Source: Chryseobacterium limigenitum (GTDB taxonomy: Bacteria > Bacteroidota > Bacteroidia > Flavobacteriales > Weeksellaceae). From it: DNA of 64,000 bases. This document shows, in pieces, positions 16,771 to 24,454 of this stretch. The stretch is taken from the NCBI RefSeq assembly GCF_900114875.1, contig NZ_FPKW01000008.1:62001-126000 (forward strand), written 5' to 3'. Under the pieces are notes generated by a model. It had not been told where the DNA came from. It made no database searches and worked only from the letters and a program-made list of their open reading frames with translations. The number at the start of each line of letters is the position of its first letter. The first letter of the stretch is position 1. A program made the position numbers and the translations under genes.

Positions 16771-17631
16771 TTATTTTAAAAGTTGATTGAAAGTATCACC
16801 TTGTCTGATATCTCCGGTAGTATAACCTTTCATAAACCATTCTTTACGCTGTGCAGATGAGCCGTGCGTAAAGCTTTCCTGATTCACATATCCCTGAGAT
16901 CGTTTCTGAATGTTATCGTCTCCAACGGCCTGTGCAGCTTCAATGGCAGACTCAATATCGCCGGGTTCTAAAATATGCTCTCTAGAATCTGTTTTCTTAG
17001 CCCAAACTCCGGCATAGAAATCAGCCTGTAATTCGGTTGCAACAGAAACTCTGTTCATTTCGGTTTCAGAATATCTTCCGCTTCTTCTTAAGGCATCAAC
17101 TTTTTGGGTGGTTCCTAAAAGCGTTTGCACGTGGTGACCAACTTCGTGTGCCAAAACGTAGGCAATTGTGAATTCGGTAACTTGGGCGCCAAATCTTTGC
17201 TGTAGTTCGTTAAAGAAACTCATATCCATGTAAACAGACTGATCTGCAGGACAATAAAAAGGTCCCATTGCAGATTGTGCAGTTCCGCATCCGGATTGAG
17301 TAGTTTCTGTAAAAAGAATGATCTTTGGAGGGGTATAAGTCATGCCATTTTCCTTGAAAACCTGATCCCATGTCAGGATATTCCATTTTCCCATCATATC
17401 TACCATTTCTCCAATTTTCTTGTCATTGGCACTTAATTCTCGTTGCTCGGTCTGAGTTTGTGGGGAAGACATGCTGCCAGAGCTTAATATACTTGAAGGA
17501 TCTCCTCCCAGAAAGAAGATGATAGCGGCAATAATTAAAGTTCCAAGTCCGCCGCCTACAATTGCACCGCCACTTCCACCGCCTCCGCGACGGTCTTCAA
17601 CGTTGCCACCTCTATCGTCTGTCCATTTCAT
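16771..17631 (-). CDS. neutral zinc metallopeptidase (YpfJ/KPN_02809 family)
   Basis: 286-residue membrane-anchored putative peptidase. Order: charged Gly-rich N-terminus (MKWTDDRGGNVEDRRG), one TM helix near 23-42, and a zinc-binding HEVGHH at 162-167 (H162, E163, H166), with a downstream ATELQADFYAGVWA helix expected to supply the third ligand. The family is annotated as neutral zinc metallopeptidase, but proteolysis has rarely been shown. The catalytic part probably faces the periplasm. It stands alone between a convergent terminator and the LTA-synthase-like gene. Confidence 0.88.
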   Translation of the reverse strand: MKWTDDRGGNVEDRRGGGGSGGAIVGGGLGTLIIAAIIFFLGGDPSSILSSGSMSSPQTQTEQRELSANDKKIGEMVDMMGKWNILTWDQVFKENGMTYTPPKIILFTETTQSGCGTAQSAMGPFYCPADQSVYMDMSFFNELQQRFGAQVTEFTIAYVLAHEVGHHVQTLLGTTQKVDALRRSGRYSETEMNRVSVATELQADFYAGVWAKKTDSREHILEPGDIESAIEAAQAVGDDNIQKRSQGYVNQESFTHGSSAQRKEWFMKGYTTGDIRQGDTFNQLLK

Positions 17632-17733
17632 AATGTGTTTAATTTTGTTCGTAAAGTTAAAAATATAAAATTAATATTAACATTAAATATTTACATGAAA
17701 AATTATCAATAAAAATATTTTCTGTAAGCAAAA

Positions 17734-19812
17734 TTAACGATTCAACTGATTGTTTTTTAACCAATAAGAAGTAGACTGATACGCGGAAATTGTTTCATCA
17801 ACAAGCTTTTGATTATGATCTTTTAAAATATTCTCGTCATAATAAATATTGAATTGAGGAGATAATTTACCAGGTTTCTGTTTCAAAGAATATTGTCTGA
17901 TAATTCTTACAGGCGAAATTATCGTTAAATGATCATCTTTCACAAATCCCAGATCCTGATATGTCGCAATATAAGCTTTAGGCTGAAATTCACTTTTTAA
18001 GACATCCTGACCTAAGAATTTAGATTGATAATTAAAATTCAATAGCCCAAAAACAGTCGGCATTACATCGATCTGAGACATCAGTTTATCAAATTTTTGA
18101 GGCTGAATAAATCCTTCAGAATAAACCATTGCCGGAATTTTATATTTATCCATAGGCAATTCCGTATCTCCTGCGCTGGAAGCACAATGATCGGCGATAA
18201 TAACGAAGACTGTATTTTTATACCAATCTTGTTTTTTAGCCATTTCGAAGAACTTTCTGAGCGAATAGTCGGTATATTTTACTCCGCCTTCACGGGATTT
18301 TGCATTTCCCGGAATATCAATTCTTCCTTCAGGATAAGTAAACGGTCTGTGATTGGAAACCGTCATCCAGTGATTAAAAAACGGCTTTCCTGATTTTGAT
18401 TCGGCATTCATCACCTGAATTGCTTTTTTAGCCATATCTTCATCGGCAACCCCCCAAACATTGGCAAAAGAAATTTCTTCGGGTTTAAAATTATCTCTGT
18501 CAACAATTCCATAACCATTTCCGGCAAAGAAATCCTGCATATTGTCGAAATAACTGTATCCGCCGTATAAAAACTTCACATCATACCCTTTAGATTTGAA
18601 AACACTTCCGGTCGTGAATTTATTCTTATTATTTTCTCTTTTAATGATACTTTCTCCGGCGGTTGGAGGAATACAAAGCGTCAATGCTTCCAAACCACGG
18701 ACGGTTCTGTTTCCTGTAGCATAAAGATTGGTAAACATCATCGATTTATCAGCCAGACTATCCAAAAATGGAGTCAGTTTTTTTGTGTTTCCGTAATGTT
18801 CCATAAAATCAGCAGAAAGACTTTCAATGGAAATTAAGACAACGTTTTTCTTTAATTCAGGTTGTTCAGAGGTAATATTTCTTGTTAAAGCCGGAGTAGA
18901 AAATTCACTTAAGAAATTCTTTTCGGCTAATTTTTGATCTATTTTAGGATAAAACTGGAAATAATCAAGTTCATTATGAGTAAATGCCCAATAGAACTTA
19001 GGTAATCCATTAGCTTCAATTTCTTCTGCGAAGACATTTGGAGAGGTAATTTTCGTTGTAAAACTTAATCCGAATAAGCTTACTGCAACCAATAGAATGA
19101 AAGATCCTAATAAAATGAATTTCTGTTTCAAGTTCGGAAGATCCAGAAGCTCCTTTCTTGTTTTTTTATAAATGAAGAATGTGATTGCAAGCCCAACAGC
19201 AAATATAGATAGGAATAAAGGAACAACAGGGTAACTTTCCATGATGTTTCCGATAACTTCGTTGGTATAAATTAGGTAATCTACAGCGATGAAATTGTAT
19301 CTCAAGCCAAATTCATTATAAAAGAAATATTCGCTTACCGCGTTGAAAATGATAATTACCGAATACAAAAACAATATGATGAAGTAAAGAACATTTCTGA
19401 TCTGAATCCTTTTGCCCGGTAAGAAAAGCATTAATCCAAAGAAAAGTATTTTTAGACCAATAAAAGCAAGGGCAATCTCTGCAATTGAGCCTCCGTATTG
19501 TTTGAAAATATTGTTTGGAATTACGAGTATGTAAAGGAAAATAAGCACGAGTATTCCTAATATGATATGTCCGTATGGCTTGTCATACTTTGAATTGGAC
19601 AGAAATAAAAAGTACAGTGCTAAGAAGACACTCGCAATGGTGAATACAAAGATGTCATTAATAATTCCGATCGATAGTACTTTAATTATCTCAAAAAATC
19701 CAAAACTTGCGGTTGTGATGGGATGAAATAAGAAGACGAGTCTTATAACTAATGAAACGATAAGGTAAAAAATACCTAAATATAAAAAAGGTTTAATTTT
19801 TTGGGTAATCAT
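17734..19812 (-). CDS. LTA synthase-family alkaline-phosphatase-fold membrane enzyme
   Basis: 692 residues: about seven hydrophobic segments in the first 250 residues, then a periplasmic sulfatase/alkaline-phosphatase domain. Metal and nucleophile positions are visible: E330 in VVLISIESLSADF, T370 in TGNRTVRGLEA (the nucleophile position in LtaS), and a C-terminal IIADHCAS with the Asp-His pair. LtaS homologues transfer phosphoglycerol from phosphatidylglycerol. This Gram-negative cell should not make lipoteichoic acid, so a phosphoglycerol- or phosphoethanolamine-transferase acting on glycans or lipid A is more likely (inference). On the minus strand TATCTTTG (19840-19847) lies about 28 bases upstream. 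Confidence 0.88.
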   Translation of the reverse strand: MITQKIKPFLYLGIFYLIVSLVIRLVFLFHPITTASFGFFEIIKVLSIGIINDIFVFTIASVFLALYFLFLSNSKYDKPYGHIILGILVLIFLYILVIPNNIFKQYGGSIAEIALAFIGLKILFFGLMLFLPGKRIQIRNVLYFIILFLYSVIIIFNAVSEYFFYNEFGLRYNFIAVDYLIYTNEVIGNIMESYPVVPLFLSIFAVGLAITFFIYKKTRKELLDLPNLKQKFILLGSFILLVAVSLFGLSFTTKITSPNVFAEEIEANGLPKFYWAFTHNELDYFQFYPKIDQKLAEKNFLSEFSTPALTRNITSEQPELKKNVVLISIESLSADFMEHYGNTKKLTPFLDSLADKSMMFTNLYATGNRTVRGLEALTLCIPPTAGESIIKRENNKNKFTTGSVFKSKGYDVKFLYGGYSYFDNMQDFFAGNGYGIVDRDNFKPEEISFANVWGVADEDMAKKAIQVMNAESKSGKPFFNHWMTVSNHRPFTYPEGRIDIPGNAKSREGGVKYTDYSLRKFFEMAKKQDWYKNTVFVIIADHCASSAGDTELPMDKYKIPAMVYSEGFIQPQKFDKLMSQIDVMPTVFGLLNFNYQSKFLGQDVLKSEFQPKAYIATYQDLGFVKDDHLTIISPVRIIRQYSLKQKPGKLSPQFNIYYDENILKDHNQKLVDETISAYQSTSYWLKNNQLNR

Positions 19813-19976
19813 CTGGCTGAATTATAAGTTGATTTTTCGCAAAGATACTTTTTGTTCACAATCAATTAGTAAAAAATCCGTAAACATCTTAATTATTAGG
19901 AGTTTTTTATCATTAAAAAATAAATATCTGAAGATAAAATCCGTTTGGATGCGGAAAACAAACGAGTTACCAATAA

Positions 19977-20005
19977 AAAAAGGACTATTACTTATAGCCC
20001 TTTTT
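19977..20005 (-). terminator. terminator of the TPR/ribH unit
   Basis: Imperfect stem AAAAAGG-A-CTAT / ATAG-C-CCTTTTT just beyond the ribH stop codon, with a T run on the minus strand. One internal mismatch lowers confidence. Confidence 0.5.
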
Positions 20006-20034
20006 GTTTTATGAATTTATAACGAATGTTAAAA

Positions 20035-20553
20035 TTATGAGTGTCCGAAACCTATATTTCCGGTTTTTTCAGATAAATTCTTTTTAAAATCTACCATTCT
20101 TAGTGCTGTAACCGCTGCTTCCACCCCTTTATTTCCAAGATCGCCGCCGCTTCTTGCGATAGACTGCTCTTTTGTGTCGTCTGTTAATACACAGAAAATA
20201 GTAGGAGTATCTGTTAAGATATTACAGTCTTTAATTCCCTGAGCTACTGCTGAGCAAACAAAATCAAAATGAGGAGTTTCTCCACGGATCACGCAACCAA
20301 TTGCAATTACCGCGTCGTATTTTCTTTCCTTGCAAAGCTGCATGCTTGCATAGTTAAGCTCAAATGCTCCCGGAACCGGGAAAAGTTTAATGTTTTCAGC
20401 TTTTACGCCTTCTTTTTCAAGGATTTCCAAAGCTGCATCACGAAGATTGTATGTTACAAAATCATTCCACTCAGAAAAAACAATGCCGATAGAAAAATCT
20501 TCGGCATTAGCTATATGAAGTGGCTTGTAATCGGATAGATTAACTGTTGCCAT
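20035..20553 (-). CDS. ribH: 6,7-dimethyl-8-ribityllumazine synthase
   Basis: 172-residue lumazine synthase: condenses 5-amino-6-ribitylamino-uracil with 3,4-dihydroxy-2-butanone 4-phosphate in the penultimate riboflavin step. Visible: VFSEWNDFVT, PGAFELNYA, IGCVIRGETPHFDFVC with the catalytic His, and GGDLGNKGVEAA. The C-terminus is slightly longer than the usual about 155 residues. It starts 3 bases after the TPR gene stop codon and is surely co-transcribed. No other rib gene and no FMN riboswitch is visible in the window. Confidence 0.96.
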   Translation of the reverse strand: MATVNLSDYKPLHIANAEDFSIGIVFSEWNDFVTYNLRDAALEILEKEGVKAENIKLFPVPGAFELNYASMQLCKERKYDAVIAIGCVIRGETPHFDFVCSAVAQGIKDCNILTDTPTIFCVLTDDTKEQSIARSGGDLGNKGVEAAVTALRMVDFKKNLSEKTGNIGFGHS

Positions 20554-20556
20554 TTT

Positions 20557-21264
20557 TTAGTAATATTTAGTCATTTCAATATAAGAATCAGACATTCCGT
20601 TGTCGTAGTCCTGATATTTTTCGTCAATTGCAGAGAAATATTTTTTAGCATCTGCATTTTTCTTTAATCCTAATGCCAAAATACCTGCCTTTCTTGTGAA
20701 ATAGTAAGTCGTGTAAGGATCATCAGATGCAGAAGATGCTTTGTCTAATAATGATAAAGCTTCATCATTTTTGTTAAGACCAGATTTTGCATCTGCCATT
20801 GCGCCATATTTCATCGCCATCAATGTTTTGTTATCAGATGAAAATTGATCTAAAAGATCATAAGCTTCCTGGAATTTTCCTTCTTTGAATTTTAATAAAC
20901 CAGCGTTGTATCCGGCAAGTTTACCAATATTTGTAGAAGAATAATCGTTATAAGTACCTACAAAACCCGGGTTTGCAGCAGATTTTCCTCCTAAAGCTTC
21001 TTTATCTTTACCTTCCATAAGATTTTTCTGAGCAGAAAGGAAAGTTTTCATAGCTTCAACATTTTTAGGAGCTACAATAAATTGCTGATAAGCGAAAAAC
21101 CCTAGAACACCTAAAACAAGTGCGCCAAAAACAATACCTAGAGGCTTTGAATATTTTTCAAGAAACCTTTCTGTGTTTAAAGCCTCTCTGTCAAGGTCTT
21201 TAAAAAACTCTACTGTTTCTTTACCTTCTTGCTCGTGCTGAGCATTCTTTGTAAGTTTTGCCAT
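20557..21264 (-). CDS. YfgM-like membrane-anchored TPR protein
   Basis: 235 residues: a short cytoplasmic N-terminus, one TM helix near 41-62 (LGIVFGALVLGVLGFFAYQQF), then a periplasmic helical region with tetratricopeptide-like repeats (KFKEGKFQEAYDLL, KSGLNKNDEALSLL, LGLKKNADAKKYF). The layout matches YfgM, a periplasmic chaperone-associated ancillary SecYEG component, but that function is not shown in Bacteroidota. It is directly upstream of ribH with a 3-base gap; this pairing has no evident metabolic logic. Confidence 0.8.
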   Translation of the reverse strand: MAKLTKNAQHEQEGKETVEFFKDLDREALNTERFLEKYSKPLGIVFGALVLGVLGFFAYQQFIVAPKNVEAMKTFLSAQKNLMEGKDKEALGGKSAANPGFVGTYNDYSSTNIGKLAGYNAGLLKFKEGKFQEAYDLLDQFSSDNKTLMAMKYGAMADAKSGLNKNDEALSLLDKASSASDDPYTTYYFTRKAGILALGLKKNADAKKYFSAIDEKYQDYDNGMSDSYIEMTKYY

Positions 21265-21397
21265 AAATTCTTAAAAATTGAACTGCAAATTTAATTGTTT
21301 CTGAATGATTTACAAAATACTTTGAGGGTATTATTAAACTAATTATTAATTCTTTACTCCAAATGTATTTTTATAATGCTTTTTACTATAATCAAAG

Positions 21398-21493
21398 ATG
21401 CTTCGACTCCGCTCAGCATGACATCTCTAATACGAACTGCTTTATTGTAACGGTCATTTTTTAGCGATGTCATGCTGAGCGGAGTCGAAGCAT
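21398..21493. repeat. perfect 28-bp inverted repeat (REP-like element)
   Basis: Arms at 21398-21425 and 21466-21493 are exact reverse complements over 28 bases (core CTTCGACTCCGCTCAGCATG), separated by 40 bases. The element fills the spacer between apt and the TPR/ribH unit. It is markedly more GC-rich than its surroundings. The core resembles intergenic palindromes that I recall recurring across Bacteroidota genomes. It could end transcription in both directions or be a mobile REP unit. Confidence 0.85.
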
Positions 21494-21507
21494 TTTTGTA
21501 TCATTAA

Positions 21508-22044
21508 TTAATATTCCAAAATATGATAGATCTCGGAGTTGAATTTTTTTAATTTTTCATCACCATTCAAACCCGTAAGACCGATCAGGAAGCTGAATTG
21601 AGTTACTGTTGCTCCTTGTTTTTCAACTAATTTAGCAGCAGCCTCCGTAGTTCCGCCTGTTGCCAAGAGATCGTCATGAATTAAAATTCTTTGTCCTTTT
21701 TTGATCTGTCCTTCGCGGGTTTCGATGACTGCACTTCCATATTCCAGATCATATTTTTCTGAAATGATAGGTGGAGGAAGTTTTCCTGCTTTTCTGATTA
21801 AAATAAACGGAACTTCTAATGCTACTGCAATGGCAATTCCGAATAAATAGCCTCGGCTTTCAATTCCGCAGACTGCATCTACTTTTCCTTTACTGAAAGC
21901 TACCAGATCTTTAATAACATCTTCGTAAAGTTTTGGATCTAAGAAAATAGGAGAGATATCTTTAAACTGAATCCCGGGAATCGGAAAATCAGGAATATTC
22001 TCAATCGTATCTTCTAGTTTTTTGATGAGTTCTTTTGAAGCCAT
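21508..22044 (-). CDS. apt: adenine phosphoribosyltransferase
   Basis: 178-residue purine salvage enzyme: adenine + PRPP to AMP + PPi. Diagnostic parts: the N-terminal IPDFPIPGIQFKDISPI segment, GIESRGYLFG, RKAGKLPPP, and the PRPP-binding loop ILIHDDLLATGGT. Its ATG abuts the stop codon of the upstream lipoprotein gene (TAA then ATG, no gap), so it is probably translated from the same message. PRPP would be supplied by Prs, encoded at 44945 in this window. Confidence 0.97.
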   Translation of the reverse strand: MASKELIKKLEDTIENIPDFPIPGIQFKDISPIFLDPKLYEDVIKDLVAFSKGKVDAVCGIESRGYLFGIAIAVALEVPFILIRKAGKLPPPIISEKYDLEYGSAVIETREGQIKKGQRILIHDDLLATGGTTEAAAKLVEKQGATVTQFSFLIGLTGLNGDEKLKKFNSEIYHILEY

Positions 22045-23241
22045 TTATGGGTTTATTTTATAGCTGGAAATTTTCCAGTCTCCGTTTACATTTTTAAGTC
22101 CGAAAGTTACCTTTAAAGAAGTTGTTTTTCCGTTTTTGTCGGTAACGTCGTAAGTTGCATTTACGCTTGCATTATTAGGGTTTGTAGCATTTGAACTGAT
22201 GTTTTTAACGCTTACATTTTTCACAGATCCAAAACCTGAAGTGGGGTTAGAGAAAGACTCGTAACTTCCCCAGTTTGGATTGTTTGAAGCATCAAATGCA
22301 GCTTTAAGGTTTTGAGAACTTACGTTATTTAAAAACTTCGTTACTGTATTTTTAGGATCTGCAACCGGCTGTTTTGGTGCTGCAGGAGTTGTCGTTGCTG
22401 CAGGATCTGTTGTTCCTGTTGGTGGAACTGTAGTCGTAGGATTATTAGGATCAATAACTGCAGGATCTTGATTTACCGCTGTAGAATCTACTTTTGGCGG
22501 TGCAGGAACTTTTAAAGCAGATGGATTAACATCCAGTCCGATTTTAGACATTTTGAAAGTCTTTGCAGTTGTTTTTACAGAAACCGTGATGTCAATTTTA
22601 TTGTCAACCACTTTTGAAGCAAGAAGTGATGAGAATTTCAGGTTAAATCCTTTGAAATTATTATCCTGCATCAGGTTTTTAGCGGTAGAAAGTCTTACTC
22701 CATTACTGAAAACTTCCAAAGTTGCTTCTAGACCGGCTCCGGTAAATGCAACAGGATTTCCTGCATTATCTACCAGTCTTGGAATGATCTGGATAGCAGT
22801 TGCGCCATTTCCATCGTCTGCAGAAGGTCTCGTGATGATGCTTAAAGAGCTTGCTTTAACATCGTTTGAATCGCTTTCTTTTGCTTTTTCATCACCGAAG
22901 ATATTCATTTCACCTAATGAAGGCGGGGCAGTACTTGCCCATTCGATACCATTTTTTTGAGCAACCTGATCGGCCATTGTCAAAATTTCGGGAACTTTTT
23001 TTCCGTTAATAAGCTTTCCAAGAGCTTTCAATTCGTTTACATCGCCATCAGCTTCTACTCCAAATGTTTTAAGAATATAAAGAGCTTCATTAAATTTTAT
23101 CTGTTTAATGGTTGGAAGGCTAGAAGTCATATCATTGATACTAGACTGCAAAGTTTGTGTACTTGTAGCATCTACATGATCTTTCTTACATGCCGTGAAA
23201 AGCAATAAGCTGAAAATTAGTAGAAAAGAAAACTTTTTCAT
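22045..23241 (-). CDS. lipoprotein with Pro/Thr-rich linker and NTF2-like C-terminal domain
   Basis: 398 residues from the ATG at 23241, which puts the lipoprotein signal MKKFSFLLIFSLLLFTAC at the N-terminus; the frame could open 48 bases earlier but that would bury the signal. After the lipobox Cys come a helical/beta region of about 230 residues without a family I recognise, a Pro/Thr/Ala-rich linker (DPNNPTTTVPPTGTTDPAA), and about 95 C-terminal residues that look like an NTF2/DUF4878-like cone (TVTKFLNNVSSQNLKAAFDA ... KNVNGDWKISSYK). Likely periplasm-facing and lipid-anchored. It abuts apt with no gap. Confidence 0.75.
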   Translation of the reverse strand: MKKFSFLLIFSLLLFTACKKDHVDATSTQTLQSSINDMTSSLPTIKQIKFNEALYILKTFGVEADGDVNELKALGKLINGKKVPEILTMADQVAQKNGIEWASTAPPSLGEMNIFGDEKAKESDSNDVKASSLSIITRPSADDGNGATAIQIIPRLVDNAGNPVAFTGAGLEATLEVFSNGVRLSTAKNLMQDNNFKGFNLKFSSLLASKVVDNKIDITVSVKTTAKTFKMSKIGLDVNPSALKVPAPPKVDSTAVNQDPAVIDPNNPTTTVPPTGTTDPAATTTPAAPKQPVADPKNTVTKFLNNVSSQNLKAAFDASNNPNWGSYESFSNPTSGFGSVKNVSVKNISSNATNPNNASVNATYDVTDKNGKTTSLKVTFGLKNVNGDWKISSYKINP

Positions 23242-23292
23242 GTTTTTTTGGTTTGCTACAAATTTAATAAAACCTTTACGAATAGACATTTT

Positions 23293-24309
23293 TTATTTTT
23301 TATTTTGTTGCTCTTTTAAATCATCTTTAAAAAACGAGCTAAAAACGTTCTGCATATTCGGAAAAGATGGTGATTCCCAGAATTTTGACTGATAATTGCT
23401 GTTATCTGTTCTGAATTTCACTTTTTCAATATCATTCTCGTTGCTGAAGTTTAATTCTGTAGGATAGAAATTGGTGTAAAGAATTAATTGATTGTAATCC
23501 GGTTCACTTTTATGCTTTAGCTTTAAAAAATTAATTTCATTGAATTCTAATAAATCACGCAATGTTTTTTTGCTTCCTTTTTCATAGGATAGATTTAAGA
23601 TGCTTTTAATGTCAAAAAATCTGTACCCGAACAACGCAAATTCTTTTTTCTGTAAAGCTTCGCCTGTAATTTCGATTTGATCTTTCTGGTCGCCTTTCAA
23701 TTCTTTAATGGTTGATCTTTTACTTTTATAATCTAAAATATTTCCCGCTTCTTTTAAGTCCGGAACTTCAAGTGTTGAATCGTAATCCCACATTGCAGTC
23801 TGCTTTTTTTCAAACTTTACATCTTCCAGTTTGTAGATTCTGTATTGCTCAACATTTGTACTTTTCAGTTTCTTGGTTTTATTATCAAAAATGTAAGTGA
23901 CGATTCCGTCTGTGTAGCAATTTAATTTGTTGTTGATGGTTACATACGAGTTGAAATTTCCTTTTACAAAAATATATTTTGCAGGCTTATTATTTTTGAT
24001 AACTACTGCTTCGATATCTTTTACTCTGTCATTGATCTTTATGACGTCTTGAGCAAAATCCGAATAGGAGAGAGTCGCAACCGAAAAATTGTCATAGATA
24101 ATCTGGAATTTTTCCTGAGAAGGGTCTATAGACTTTCTATCTATTTTTCCATCAATATCAGAAAAAGCAAGAATGCTTCCGTCTTTTCCAAAAACTGAAA
24201 CTTTGGGAAGTGGCTTATTAGTTTTTTCAGAAACAAAAGTAACAGACTGCGCATTGATCAAGTGAAATGCAAAAACGAATAGAATATAAAACAGATAACT
24301 TTTTTTCAT
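23293..24309 (-). CDS. secreted protein with carboxypeptidase-regulatory-like N-terminal domain
   Basis: 338 residues; signal peptide MKKSYLFYILFVFAFHLINAQ. Residues about 22-95 look like the carboxypeptidase-D regulatory-like beta sandwich found at the N-terminus of many Bacteroidota surface proteins (SEKTNKPLPKVSVFGKDGSILAFSDIDGKID). The rest is beta-rich without catalytic motifs that I recognise. There is no T9SS sorting domain and no TonB plug, so it may be a periplasmic or outer-membrane-associated accessory. The downstream lipoprotein gene starts 51 bases later. Confidence 0.7.
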   Translation of the reverse strand: MKKSYLFYILFVFAFHLINAQSVTFVSEKTNKPLPKVSVFGKDGSILAFSDIDGKIDRKSIDPSQEKFQIIYDNFSVATLSYSDFAQDVIKINDRVKDIEAVVIKNNKPAKYIFVKGNFNSYVTINNKLNCYTDGIVTYIFDNKTKKLKSTNVEQYRIYKLEDVKFEKKQTAMWDYDSTLEVPDLKEAGNILDYKSKRSTIKELKGDQKDQIEITGEALQKKEFALFGYRFFDIKSILNLSYEKGSKKTLRDLLEFNEINFLKLKHKSEPDYNQLILYTNFYPTELNFSNENDIEKVKFRTDNSNYQSKFWESPSFPNMQNVFSSFFKDDLKEQQNKK

Positions 24310-24399
24310 AATAATTTTTTAATAGTTATATAACCAATCTAATAATAAGACGAAACAATTTTAAAAAAGTTGCCCGAAATGATGAATTCATTCCATAAA

Positions 24400-24430
24400 A
24401 AAAGACTGATTAATTAATAATCAGTCTTTT
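24400..24430 (-). terminator. terminator of the act (Alternative Complex III) operon
   Basis: Thirteen-base perfect stem AAAAGACTGATTA / TAATCAGTCTTTT with a 5-base loop, followed on the minus strand by seven Ts, 24 bases after the actF stop codon. It shows that the operon ends here. Confidence 0.85.
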
Positions 24431-24454
24431 AAAGTTTTATTTTGTTACAAGTCC

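Noticed and set aside
19829-20014. 61-residue plus-strand reading frame between the LTA-synthase-like gene and ribH
   Set aside because: No recognisable protein features; it overlaps the minus-strand terminator and the -7 element of the neighbour. Chance frame in AT-rich DNA.
21398-21493. Insertion-sequence end or CRISPR repeat
   Set aside because: Only one inverted pair, no transposase frame between or beside the arms and no regularly spaced repeat units; REP-like is the better description.
20035-21507. FMN riboswitch upstream of ribH
   Set aside because: ribH follows the TPR gene by 3 bases, and the region upstream of the TPR gene shows only the REP-like inverted repeat, not an RFN-type fold.
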